Shown here in pieces: positions 45,129-55,484 of a DNA stretch of 64,000 bases (positions are counted from its first letter, which is position 1; every line of letters starts with the position of its first letter). The position numbers and the translations under genes are program-made. A model generated the notes under the pieces. It worked only from the letters and a program-made list of their open reading frames with translations. It searched no databases and was not told the DNA's origin. The stretch spans positions 8,667,001-8,731,000 of the forward strand of contig JAWHQI010000049.1 in assembly GCA_033032865.1 (NCBI GenBank). The letters are read 5' to 3'. This DNA comes from Dactylorhiza incarnata. Lineage: Eukaryota; Streptophyta; Magnoliopsida; Asparagales; Orchidaceae.

Positions 45129-46190
45129 TTAGCCGACACCCTCATCATCAGAGTCCATGACGTGCAGATAGAAAAGCCGTTTGCACCTATGACTGCGAGT
45201 GTACTGCTCGTCGTAGTTGAAACATAAGCCCTTGGCGCGCCGTTCCATCATCTCGTCCTGAGATAGTTTCCGGACTAGTGGGGATGGGTGTCCCTCTGAA
45301 TGACCTGGCTGAATGCCCGTGCCGGTGGGCAAATTGACCTCCTGTGCCAGTTGGAGGCGATAGTCACATATCCTATCCAGACTCATAGCAGTCACTAAGT
45401 CTGGAGGACCCTCAAATTCGACATCAAGTCGCAGGCGTTCGCGAAGTCCGGTGGTGAAGATGGCGACCTGCATCTCTGGGGAAAGTGAGACATTTGCCAA
45501 AAGAAATTGAAACTGATCCAGATAATTGTCCGCGGAGCTCGTCTGGCGAAGTGTTGTGAGGGCACCGAGGGGGTTGCTGCGGATTGGAGGGCCGAAACGT
45601 AGGTTGCAAAATCGCTTGAAGTCGTCCCACGTCAAACCCGACTGATCATTGAGGAGACGAGTGACCCAAAGCAATACCGAGTCGAGAAGGTGGAAGGAGG
45701 CCAGAGGAAGCCGTTCAGCTGCCGGAGTTTGTTGATGACCAAAGAATTGTTCGCACCTGGTGAGCCAGCCTAAGGGATCTGTTTTCCCATCGTAGGTGGG
45801 GAACTCCAACCGGGTATAGTGCGGCAGAATGACATCCTCAGGGCGTAAGAGGGTCTGCGGTGGCGGCTCATGGCGGATGATCGGCGGTAGCAGAACTTGA
45901 CTGCTGCTGCCGTGATCTGTGGGTGGAGTAGTAACAATGGGAAGGGAGGCAGTTAGCTCATTAAGCATGACAGTGATAGTGATCATGTCGTCCCGATGCC
46001 AGGTTTCGGCGTCCTAAAAGCGTGCTTCCATGGAGGTCATGACAGTCTGCAACACGTACTGGAGAGCAGCCGTAAAATCTTGTGAGTCCCCCATCGGCTG
46101 ACTTGCTTGCCGAGAGGAGCCGGTGACTGGACGCCCGGGGTCGTTGGAAGCGGTTGAATTTGTGTTGCCGCGAGTACCACGTCGTCTCCC
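45129..46190 (-). pseudogene. Gag of the gag-only Ty3 element
   Basis: The open 285-codon part is 45129-45986. The frame continues upstream to about 46190, interrupted by one TAG near 46013, and the likely original ATG is now ATT. Capsid motifs are FPTYDGKTDPLGWLTRCEQF, LASFHLLDSVLLWVTRL and DDFKRFCNLRFGPP. The nucleocapsid knuckle reads CFNYDEQYTRSHRC, with Tyr in place of the second Cys, so metal binding is probably lost. It ends DSDDEGVG, and a fragment resembling a pol end (NTIDLPRACGQARF) follows in another frame, marking the deletion that removed pol. Confidence 0.75.
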
Positions 46191-46359
46191 AATGGTGGCA
46201 ACACAAATCTTAATTAATTCAATTTAGAATTAATAAGAATAAATTCTTGAATGCATAATAAATTCAGGAATAAATTCCTATATATCCTCACATGTGGATG
46301 CCAGCCCATACATGATTATTCGTACACGTGTGCGTTTACTGTCCACAGAGGAGGATTAG

Positions 46360-46485
46360 ACGCGGGGTTTAATACGCTGGCAACAATGCTTAATTGCGCG
46401 GAAAATTGCGCCCCAGAAGGAAGGTAGACGTGCTTTAATAAGGAAGGCAACACTTAATTGAACGAAAATTGTGCCCCCAGAAGGA
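46360..46485. repeat. Tandem duplication in the gag-only element leader, about 70 bp
   Basis: GGCAACAATGCTTAATTGCG with CCCCAGAAGGAA recurs as GGCAACACTTAATTGAACG with CCCCCAGAAGGAA. Confidence 0.65.
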
Positions 46486-47295
46486 ATCTTTGCGCGTGCG
46501 ATGGGAGCGGATGTGGAAGCCCAGTTGTACGCAGGCCAACGCTCGGGCACGAAGGCGAAGGACAGGGGTACCTGCTTGGACGACGCACGTGCTGGGAGGA
46601 TGAGAATGAACCGTGCGAGGAGCGTCAATCAGAGCGGAAGGAGAAGCGGACGCAGCAGGCGTCGATGGGCTGCGTTGCGGGAGTCAAACAACGGCCGAAA
46701 GGCGTCGCCGATTTCCTCGGGTCGGGAGGATGCTTCGCCGGAGTGCGGAGGGCTCAGTGGAAGCGTGAGCCGGGGTCGCCGCTGGGACGGGGTGCGACAG
46801 ACGACGGAGAAGCCGCCGGGCTGGGATGTTGATGTCGCAGATCTCGCGGGGTTGAGGATCGCCGAGGATGTTGATTCCGATACCAAGGTGTTAGGGACCT
46901 ACTCGGAGGTCGCCGGAAGAGTAGTCGGAGGTGGAGATGACGAAGGCGGAGATACTACCGAGCCTTGACCGCGGCTGCCTATGCGGGGCGTGCTCGAGAG
47001 AGAGCTTCCAAGATCTCTTTTAGGGTTTAGGAAAATAGACTTTCTTCATTCATACCAATACAAGACCCACTGAGTCCTTTAAATAGGACTTTCAATCGGC
47101 ATCAAAAGGAAAGAACATGAAATGAAATAACGACAAACTTGGACATGCGACTAAAAAGGACATCTCATAACGACACAACATAAATGACGACGCCCTATAA
47201 AGACGACGCCCTATAAAGACGCTAATCTTATGACATAATAAATGCATATTAGGAAATAATTAATACTAAATAACGCCATAAAAGGACCGGTAACA

Positions 47296-48569
47296 TATAA
47301 CAGTGAGTGCCCCCATACCCTTTATAATTTGGGGAAATCACTTTGATTATTATGTTATCGGCAATTATCACATTTGAGAAACTGTGGGGGAAGAGGATTG
47401 ATGAGATTGTTTCATTTCTTAGTTCTATTACGAGTTTCAACTGGAAAATTTGATATGATTACAAGTACCTACATTTTTAGTATGTTGTATCTTTATTTGG
47501 ATCCCTAAATTTCTTCTCCCTAGTCCATAAGATTTTTCCTCTAATGTAATGGCTGATGGTAAGCATAGAAAAAGTGATTTTATGAAAATGTGTTTCATGA
47601 GTAAATTTTCATTATCAAGAAGGATTCAGTCTCCATTCTTGTCTCTTTCCTTTGTATAAATGTAGAGTATATTCATGTTACTAACTGAATATTAGTACAT
47701 ATATGTTGTGGAAATATGAAAGTGAAAATTTAAGAAAATGGGGGTGTCCATTGATGCATTGTAGCAAGAGAAGGGTTCACCACCAGGGGTCGGGGTCATG
47801 AATTACCTACCACAAGAATTAAAGAAAATGTTAGTCTAGGTGCCGCAAGACGGCCTTGAACTAGCCTAGCCCTCGACTAGAATTGAAATGTAGCATATGT
47901 CAGGACATGACCAATGGACTAGTAGCCTAGTCTTGCTACATGAGGGGACCCACATAAATAGAAAGAATAATAAATTTACTCATAACTTTGCGGACAAACA
48001 AAATAAGGAAGAAAATATAAAGATTTGTTACAACGAAGTTGTTGAGTTTCATTAATTCTTTAGATTCGCACTTGAGGAAAAGAAAGGTAAATTTTATTAC
48101 TAATCTTCTTATGTATTTTCATTTTTCAGTACTCTTTTTGCTACGTACACCGGCTCATAGTATAAAATGATATTTGCAATGTCAGGTTGCACATATATTA
48201 TGATCACTTCTATATTAGCATGTTAGAATCCTTTGCTCAGCATGTAAGTGCTTACAGTAGTAGAGAATCAGTTAGTTAGTGTGATTGAACATATATTATT
48301 CAACTATTTAGGACGCAAAAGATGACGAAGTGACTAGTAGGATGATTGAGAAAAGACAGTGATGTGGGAGTAGAGTTATTGACTGTGGATAAAATATTGT
48401 GTGCTATTTTTGATGTGATTTGAGGAGCATAGGAAACATTATGAGAAAGTGTTCTAGTCATGAGAGGCTTCAAATAGTTCTTAGGGTAGATGTATAGTTA
48501 AAGTTTACTACTTCTTGGGTTTTGTCACCCAATTGGTTAGTTGCTGTTGTATCTGGAGGGCAGGGGTTT
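47296..48569. other. AT-rich intronic DNA, nothing recognisable
   Basis: No domain, terminal repeat or tandem structure was seen in this stretch. Confidence 0.5.
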
Positions 48570-48765
48570 GAGCTGGCCCGAAAAAAGCTCGACTCGTGCT
48601 CGAGTCTGTTGAACTTCAGCTGGAGCTGAGTAGTTCAAGCTCGCGAGCTCGAGCTCAATATATAGGTCTCGAGCTTGAGCTCGAGCCATGCAAAATGAGC
48701 TCGTCGAGCTCGAGCTCAAAATGGTTAGCTCAATCCCGAGCTTGTGAATTTTGCCAAGCTCGACT
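48570..48765. repeat. GAGCTCGAGCTC-rich repeat
   Basis: Dense overlapping GAGCTCGAGCTC and CTCGAGCTTGAGCTCG words, near-palindromic throughout. The pattern resembles subterminal repeats of some plant DNA transposons, but no termini were found. Confidence 0.7.
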
Positions 48766-48833
48766 CAATCTTTTGTACTTTGACAATTGAATTAATCATA
48801 TAAACATTATCATTTCAACAATGTTGTTCTTGC

Positions 48834-49426
48834 CTATGTTGCACAGACACTTCAAATTGCCCAGTGTGTCGGTGTCGGACTCTCCGACACTCATCGGACT
48901 CTCCGACACTCTCCGACACTTCAGAACACTATAAAGGCCACTATGTGTGATGTTTTATTTTTAAAATTTAGGTACTATATTGAACAATGACTCAATAAAG
49001 ATTCTTCTAGAATTTATCCATACAAGGATAGTGAAATCATTCAAGAAACCAAAAAATGCTTTAGGAACTTTCCTAACATTGAGGATCGCACCAAGGTGAA
49101 TTTAGAATACGCTAATTTTGCTTATATAAATGGAGAATTTAGATAATTTGATTCAGTTCACAGTCGATCTTCGATGGATCATAAGGCTTGGTGGATTATT
49201 CATGGTGCAAGTGCACCTATGCTACAAAGTTTAGCCATAAAGCTTCTTGCACAACCATCTTCTTCATCATGTGTCGAGAGGAATTGGAGAACGTACTCCT
49301 TCATAATTATAAAAAATAAATATTTAATACACGTGTCCCAGCGTGTCGGAATATGGTGTTTTTTGAGAATTAACGAGTGCGTGTCGTGTCGTGTCGCGTC
49401 GCGTGTCGCGTGTCGGTGCAACATAG
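48834..49426 (+). mobile_element. Small hAT derivative with perfect 8-bp target duplication
   Basis: Ends are CTATGTTGCAC (48834) and GTGCAACATAG (49426). GTTCTTGC flanks both sides (48826-48833 and 49427-49434). Subterminal CCGACAC/GTGTCG repeats occur inside both ends. The 593-bp body keeps only the transposase C-terminus, so it is a deletion derivative needing a partner. Confidence 0.92.
49174..49310 (+). pseudogene. hAT transposase C-terminal dimerisation fragment
   Basis: It encodes AWWIIHGASAPMLQSLAIKL followed by LLAQPSSSSCVERNWRTYSF, the signature of the hAT C-terminal dimerisation domain (W-W-x-x-H-G ... S-S-S-x-x-E-R-N-W). The rest of the transposase is absent. Confidence 0.85.
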
Positions 49427-49658
49427 GTTCTTGCTTTCACTCTGTAATGTTAAGAAATGATTGTGATAGTTGTAAGGGCCATTACAATGTGCAATCTTAT
49501 TAAAGAAGAGCTTCATTGGAACTTCATACTTGATTTTCAGGTCGTCCAAGTGGATCTTCATCCATAATAGTCCACATACCTTGTTGCATTGCCCTGAATT
49601 CAACTTCAACATTTGATCTAGCCACCACATTTTGTTTCTTACTCTTTCACGTGATTAA

Positions 49659-50763
49659 GGTAGCGTTTGGGAGAGCTGATAGCCTCCGGTGCGGCAGCTC
49701 AAAAACGCAGGTTTGAGTAAAAGCTGTGTTTGATTGGGCTGATGGATAAAACATAGTTTTTAAAATAAGCTCTCAATAGGCAAATCTTCAACCGCAGGGA
49801 TTTTCTCCGGTTCGTCTGCACCGCAGCGCGATTCCTCTTCCACGCGCGGGATATCCTTACAACCTCCGCGTCTCCCCTCCTCTTCCACGCGCTATCAAGA
49901 AGTTGCCCCTTCAGTCTAGCACCGCCCATAACTCTTCAGCCGGAGTTGCACCCGCGGCCACCGGCGGGAAGAAGATGATAGAGGAGGTGTACCAGAAGAA
50001 AACGCAGCTGGAGCACATCCTCCTCCGTCCCGATACTTACATCTGCTCGATCGAGAAGCATACCCAAACCATATGGGTCTACGAGAATGGCGAGATGGTC
50101 AACCGATCGGTGACCTACGTGCCCGGTCCCCGTGGAGATCCACCAAGAAGAGGGGGTTTATGTGCCGGAGATGATTTTTGGCCGGAGCTGCAGTCCGAAG
50201 CTGGCTAACATTTTCTCCACGGAGTTCATCATCCATACTGCTGACGACAAGAGGCAAAAGAAGTACAAGCAGGGGATCTTTCTGATCAATTTATTTTTTC
50301 TTTTTGTGTTTTTTTTCTTCTTCTTCCTCCTGTTAGTAATTCTTATGGATTTATTTAAATGAGTTCTTGAGCGAATCTCTCTTTTTCTCACTACAAGTTC
50401 TTAAATCATGTAGGATTCTTCAGATTTGGTCAAAAACATGCATATTTGGTTACTGGTTATATGCGTGTGTTTGTATGTGTATGTGTGTGAAGTTTGTTTG
50501 TATATGAGTGTGTGTATATGTGTGTGATTGTATATGTGTATGCATCTAATTTTAAAAAATTGTAGATGGGAAAATCATAATTAATTAGAAAAAATTAACC
50601 TAAAAAACTCTATTTTTGCCAAACAGTTTTTACAAAACAGCTTATCAAAAGCTCTGCAAACTCCATTTCACACAAACAGGTTTTTAACAAAACTCTGTTT
50701 TCCAGAAACAACACTTTTACTATTAGCAGCTATTTATCAGCAACAGCTCACCCAAACTGGCCC
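49659..50763 (+). mobile_element. PIF/Harbinger-like non-autonomous transposon carrying a gene fragment
   Basis: The terminal repeats are GGTAGCGTTTGGGAGAGCTG and, on the other strand, GGGCCAGTTTGGGTGAGCTG. TAA flanks both sides (49656-49658 and 50764-50766), the 3-bp target expected of PIF/Harbinger. The 1105-bp element carries no transposase but a topoisomerase II fragment (49891-50272). The interrupted copia RNase H frame confirms both borders. Confidence 0.85.
49891..50272 (+). pseudogene. TOP2: DNA topoisomerase II N-terminal fragment captured by the transposon
   Basis: The first part encodes KKLPLQSSTA, then IEEVYQKKTQLEHILLRPDT, YICSIEKHTQ (usual Gly changed to Cys) and NRSVTYVPG, the start of the plant topoisomerase II ATPase region. 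A deletion with frameshift near 50130 removes the ATP-binding N-box region. The sequence then resumes as VEIHQEEGVYVPEMIFG and, after a second deletion, KLANIFSTEF and KKYKQ. The start codon is not preserved. The real enzyme passes DNA duplexes through each other using ATP; this piece cannot. I see no intron in it. Confidence 0.85.
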
Positions 50764-51369
50764 TAAGTTACCTTCCAAAAAAGCATAATAGACGGAGGTT
50801 GACCTCGTCCACCAAAAATATCTATAATCAACATATGTATATGCCTCCATTGACAATCCTTTACCCTTTTTACACAACAATCCTCTCCTTGAAGTATTCT
50901 CGAGGTACTGTAGAATCCTGTCCACGGTTTGCAGATGTCTGGGCCTTGGTTCATGCATAAATTGGCTAACCACATTGCCTGCATATACCAAGTTTGGTCT
51001 TGTATGTGCCAGATATATCCGTTTCCCAACCAATCTTAAATTGAGCTTTATCCACCTTTGTGCTTTCTTCAGCATTCTCCATCCTGTAGTTTGGCTAAAT
51101 GGAAACACTACTAGTCTTGCATCCCAGTTTCTTTGTCTGTTTAAGTAAATCAAAGACATGCTTTCACTGTGAGATAAAGACATTTTAAACATTAAATTGA
51201 TGTGTTGCCCAATTAAATTGAACATCGAGGGAAAGAAAGAGTCACGATATTCATCTTTGATATTAAAGCAAAAGGTTCCTGGTAATTTATTCAATATGCC
51301 TGAGTGTACCGTTTTATCTCTTGGTTTTGAGACAATATCCCAAATTTCATTTTTCTTCAGAGCTCTCAT

Positions 51370-52227
51370 CTTCTCATTTGGCTTGAGCCTAATTCTTATT
51401 CTTTAATGCTTCGTGGACTTAGGTTGAGATTGTTATTGAGTTTATGGATAAGATAAAGCTTTTATGTTGCATAAAAAGATTCTTTGCAGAGATAAATTCA
51501 AAAATAAGAAATTTGTTAGAAATGCGTTTTTCTTTTTTGAAAGCAATATGGAGATCATCATGATCAGGATCAGAATTACAGAAAGAAATATCGAAGGAGT
51601 TAGAGTCAATGAAGTTACCTGTCTACTCTGTATTTGCCAATGGTTGTGACAACTGGAATTGCTGGTAGGTACATTTGAGTTGTATCCTTCTCTGGTATAC
51701 TATCCCAGGATGATCATATGTCACAATATTATCGATGTTATTTCTACGAAGAATGTTTTTTATCGATGATAATTCCTATGACTCTTATGTGCTCATGTGA
51801 TCTTGGACCCTAAATGTGACTATGATACCAAAACTCTAAGTTGTAACATTTATGAGGCTTAAGGACATGGTTTACTATAAACAATTTATTTTATTAACTA
51901 AGTGCGAGGTTATATACGAAATAAAATTGCAACGATAACATAATGTCACAAATCCCCATGAATATATAAAGAGCCATTTCAACGTAACATGAACATTTGA
52001 TATCTATCATCATCATCATCATCATCATCAAAATGTAGGATCATTAAAGCATGCATCCAAAAGAGTTAAAGTCCAGTACAAAAAGGTTCGACATGCAGGC
52101 CACAAAAATTCATAAGAAAGACTAAAGGGAAAAAATATGAATCGAAGTCGATCGCAGTGTTCATTCATAGGTTCTCTTCTTCTCTCCCTCGTCTTCTGCA
52201 AATCGCGGGGCTTGAAACACTGATTAT
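51370..52227. other. AT-rich DNA with an ATC microsatellite
   Basis: No gene is recognised. A (CAT)n run lies at about 52004-52030. Confidence 0.6.
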
Positions 52228-52358
52228 TGTTAGAGATACTGTATATGGTAGATATAACTTAGGCTCACATCGGGTGTTGTGATCACCCTCTCATGTATAT
52301 ATATGTATATTCTATTGTTGAAATGACTGATTTTTTCACTCTATCATGGTATCAGAGA
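52228..52358 (+). repeat. 5' LTR (119 bp) and tRNA-Met primer site
   Basis: Termini TGTTAGAG and CTCTATCA are nearly inverted. TGGTATCAGAGA at 52347 is the initiator-tRNA-Met type site. Confidence 0.75.
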
Positions 52359-52702
52359 ATTTAGGGTTTTCCCGCACGCCTTCATCGTGATCCTGCTTCC
52401 GCCTCTCGATCCCGTTCCTGTTTCCGTCTCCCGTGCCGATCCCGTTCCTGCTTCCGACTGCCAATCCCGTCTCCCGATCTGTGGTCGAAGTTGCTTCCAA
52501 ATGCCAATCCTGTCTCCCGCGCCGATTCCGCGGTCTCCCGTTCCGTGCCGATTCCGCGGTCCTGTTCCTTCTTCCGACGTTGACTGCTTGGTCTTGCCCC
52601 GATCTCCTAGACGCAGGTGTTGTTCTCCTCCTCCGGCTGATCCTGCAGCTCCGCCCTCCTCGACGATCTTCTTCTCCCGCCCCTCCGTCCTCCATTGGTT
52701 CG

Positions 52703-53370
52703 ATGACATCGTCTCACATCTCATCTGCCTTCCTCCAGAAGGCTGATGTCATCCTTGACGTGTGGAACTACAAGGCATGGTCCGCCACCGTCGGCGTGAT
52801 CCTCCGTGGCCTCGATCTCTGGGGCCACATTGACAACACCGAGCCTGCTCCGTCCTCACCGGCTGCCAGTCCTGCGGACAAGGACTCCTCCTCTTCCACT
52901 GTTAGCACGACCACTTCCTCCCAGCGTTCCGACTGGGCGAGGTGGCGCTCAGACGACTCTCGCGCGATAACCTTCATCTGTCGGTCCTGCGAGCTCCCCA
53001 TTCGCATAACTGTCTACGAGCTACCTACGACCAAGGCCCTGTGCTACTCTCTATTCCAGACCCTTGGTGTCTTCTACCAGTGTGATCGGTCTATACAACC
53101 TTTCTTTGCTGAGCTCCTGGATCTTTGGCGTCAGTGCGATGGATGGCTCCTCTCCCCTGCACTACTTGCACTCAGTGTGTTGCTACATCCCAGGATCGTG
53201 ACTTCCAACGTATGTATAAGTTTTTTATGCGCATATGCCCTGAGTTCGAGCCTGTTCGAGCACAGCTTCTGCACCGGGATCCTCCGCCGTCTCTCAGCGA
53301 TACCTTGGACTTGGTGATTGCTGAGGAGACTCGTGTCCACTCTTGGACACTGCTACTCCTGGTGTGATAC
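52703..53370 (+). pseudogene. Copia gag, frameshifted
   Basis: It starts MTSSHISSAFLQKADVIL at 52703, with the gag N-terminal phrase NYKAWSATVGVILRGLDLWG and an inserted Ser/Thr-rich patch. The frame changes near 53150, after which it reads FQRMYKFFMRICPEFEPVRA and PSLSDTLDLVIAEETR, the end of a copia capsid domain. It would form the particle shell if intact. Confidence 0.75.
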
Positions 53371-53482
53371 CTCATGTTGTTCTGGATGCTCCCCAACTTC
53401 CACTGCAGTCTTCTTTTGTGAGTGCTTCACTACTGCCTTCGCCTGGTTATAGTGCTCCGATGCGCCCTGTTCCTCGTCCTCC

Positions 53483-55019
53483 TTGGCGCCTTCTACTGCT
53501 CAGTCCGGTGCTCCTCGTCGCCCACATGTCCGCTTCCACTACTGTCAATGTCTTGGTCATGTCAAATCTGAGTGTCGCAAGCTTCAGAGGACTCAACAGT
53601 CTGGTCAGCAGTGTGCTCCCGGTGCACCTTCCGCTCACTTTTCTGTTCCGGTACAGTCACTCTGTATCTGAGCTTACCCAGCCGATTGCCCAACAACTTT
53701 CTCAGGGTTCACTGCCTCGCTCCTCTGCCTCTGTGCTTTAATCGGATGCTTCTGACGCCTCTGCCTCTCAGCCGACTGCCTCCGCCCCTGCAGGTATCTC
53801 TCCCTCTGACCGGTTGTTTGACTCTGGGGCCTCTTTTCACATGACCTATGATGCCACCCACCTCTTGTCCTGTCAACCCGTTTCTTCTGACATTAGTATC
53901 ATGGTAACAGATGATACTATTCTCTCCATCACCAGCCGCGGACTCTTTCATACCAGCCATTTCCATGTTCCCGATGTTGCCTGCATACTCAAGTTATCCA
54001 TGAACCTTATATCCATCAGCCAACTTACATCCCACAATTGTCTTGTTATTTTTGATGTGTTTGCGTGCCGTGTGCAGGATCGTCTGACAGGGACACTCCT
54101 TGGAGTTGGCCATCGCCGTAGCGGGGGGTATGTCCTTGATCGTCTCCATCTTCCATCCACTCCATTGTCACCGACGACTTCTACCTTTTGTCTTCCTTCA
54201 GTGGACTTCTCTCAGTGGCATCATCGTCTTGGTCATCCCAGTGGTTTGCGTCTTGTGTCTCTCATTAGTCATGACTTTCTTGGTCGTGTTTCTGTTGACC
54301 GGTCTCACTCTTGTACGGATTATAAGCTTGGTAAATAGCTACAAATCCCCTATCAGTCTAGTGAGTCTAAGTCTCAGCGTCCTTTTGATTTAGGTCATTC
54401 TGATGTACGAGGTCCCGCACCTTTTATATCCAAGGGCGGATATCGGTACTATGTTCTCTTTGTTGATGACTATTCTCGTTATTGTTGGGGTTACTTTATG
54501 CATTCTCATTCTGACTTCTTTCAGATTTATGTTACTTTTTTCTGCTATGGTGCGCACCCAGTTTTCTGCTTCTATACGTATTTTTCATTCCGAATCAGGG
54601 GGGAGTACCTCTCTCATGCTTTTCGCGATCTGCTCGCTACCCACGACACTCTCCCTCAGCTTGCCTGTCCCGGTGCTCACGCTCAGAATGGTACCGCCGA
54701 AAGGAAGCATCGCCACATTATTGAGACAGCCCACACTCATTTCCTCCCACGTTCCTCCTCATTTTGGGCTGAGGTTGTTTCCATGGTGTCTACCTTATTA
54801 ACCTGCAACCTTCCACTTTCCTTCAGGGCCAGAGTCCTGGTGCGTGTCTGTACTCTCGACCCCCCGTTACACTTATCTTCGTGTTTTTGGCTGTCGATGC
54901 TATGTTTTACTTCCTCCACGTGAGCGTACCAAGCTCTCTGCTCAGTTTGTTTCTTGTGTCTTTCTTGGATACAATCCTGAGCATAAGGGCTATCACTGTT
55001 ATGACCCATTTGCACGTTG
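53483..55019 (+). pseudogene. Copia nucleocapsid knuckle, protease and integrase, decayed
   Basis: The knuckle near 53530 reads FHYCQCLGHVKSECRK. Protease (53814 on) has LFDSGASFHMT with the catalytic Asp-Ser-Gly. Integrase has its zinc-binding start WHHRLGHPSGLRLVSL and SCTDYKLGK (a Cys lost), then HSDVRGPAPFISKGGYRYY, VDDYSRYCW, SESGGEYLSHAF (Glu for the usual catalytic Asp) and NGTAERKHRHIIET with the catalytic Glu. Several frameshifts occur. The protein CYDPFAR near 55005 is cut by the MITE. Confidence 0.8.
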
Positions 55020-55024
55020 ACTTC

Positions 55025-55245
55025 GACTTCGTTTGGCGGGGCGAATGATTTCCGCGAAAATCATCCGCGCCGCTGGACCGCTACTGCGGTTCCCGCGACG
55101 CGGATGATTTCTGCGGAGAATCCGCGGTTTCGCGCAGCGGGGCGGAGCCCCACCGCCTGACCGCGGCCCCGCCAAACAGGCGGAAACCGCGGCGGGGCGG
55201 TTTCATTCGCTCAATCGGCGCGGATCCGCCCCGCCAAACGAAGCC
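55025..55245. mobile_element. GC-rich MITE inserted in the copia element
   Basis: The ends GACTTCGTTTGGCGGGGCG and, on the other strand, GGCTTCGTTTGGCGGGGCG form near-perfect terminal repeats of a 221-bp element. Flanks are TTC and TTT, a possible 3-bp target duplication with one mismatch. Copia codons on both sides join in frame when it is left out (LR then ISCDVTFDESP). It has no coding capacity. The ...GTTTGG start and 3-bp target suggest PIF/Harbinger affinity. Confidence 0.8.
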
Positions 55246-55484
55246 TTTGCATCTCATGTGATGTCACCTTTGACGAGTCTCCCCCTTTCTTTGTGTCCTC
55301 TATCCCCTTGACCTCACATTCATCTGTTATTCCCTCTGATGTGTAGTTTCTCACTCTTCCCATCTCACCGCCTCATGTCTCCTCTCCTCCGATATGTTCC
55401 CCTCCTCTCCCCATGCCGCAGTCTACACCATCTCCGACCTCTCTAGTCTCACCTCCATATGCACCTTAGAAAAGGATTCCAATT
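55246..55484 (+). pseudogene. Proline-rich linker of the copia element
   Basis: It continues the copia frame as SCDVTFDESPPFF and then a Pro/Ser-rich stretch (PHVSPPPICSPP) typical of the integrase-RT linker. It ends where the Ty3 LTR sequence begins. Confidence 0.6.

Larger units (their letters stand above)
44699..47295 (-). mobile_element. Gag-only Ty3/gypsy element with short LTRs
   Basis: LTRs are 44699-45067 (369 bp) and 46889-47295 (407 bp), sharing long blocks such as GCTTCCAAGATCTCTTTTAG and ATGCATATTAGGAAATAATT. On the minus strand a primer site TTGGTATCGGA lies just inside 46889, then a 0.7-kb GC-rich leader, gag, and a purine tract GGCGGGAGAGA abutting the 3' LTR. No protease, RT or integrase is present. 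The 3' LTR follows gag by about 60 bp. No target duplication was found, so one end may be altered. Confidence 0.8.
49500..51369 (-). pseudogene. Copia RT/RNase H fragment, split by a PIF/Harbinger-like insertion
   Basis: The minus strand starts MRALKKNEIWDIVSKPRDKT. After a large internal loss it reads VGKRIYLAHTRPNLVYAGNV, QFMHEPRPRHLQTVDRILQY and GKGLSMEAYTYVDYRYFW. RNase H is cut at YAFLEGNL by the element at 49659-50763 and resumes left of it as KKQNVVARSNVEVEFRAMQQ, then LDDLKIKYEVPMKLF. Joining the flanks restores continuous RNase H apart from one TGA. The catalytic YVDD region is missing. Confidence 0.85.
52228..55460 (+). mobile_element. Ty1/copia element with a very short LTR, 3'-truncated
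   Basis: The 5' LTR is only 119 bp (TGTTAGAG at 52228 to CTCTATCA at 52346), followed by the primer site TGGTATCAGAGA. Gag, zinc knuckle, protease and integrase follow. RT, RNase H and 3' LTR are missing, because a Ty3 fragment begins at about 55485. A MITE interrupts it at 55025-55245. Confidence 0.85.

Noticed and set aside
46471..46968. Plus-strand 165-codon frame
   Set aside because: It covers the GC-rich leader and LTR of the minus-strand gag-only element, with no recognisable domain.
49891..50272. Functional topoisomerase II gene
   Set aside because: The ATP-binding core is deleted, the frame is shifted, the start codon is missing and only the N-terminus is present.
52336..52724. Minus-strand frames of 119-126 codons
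   Set aside because: They are antisense to the copia leader and gag start and are low-complexity Arg/Gly-rich.
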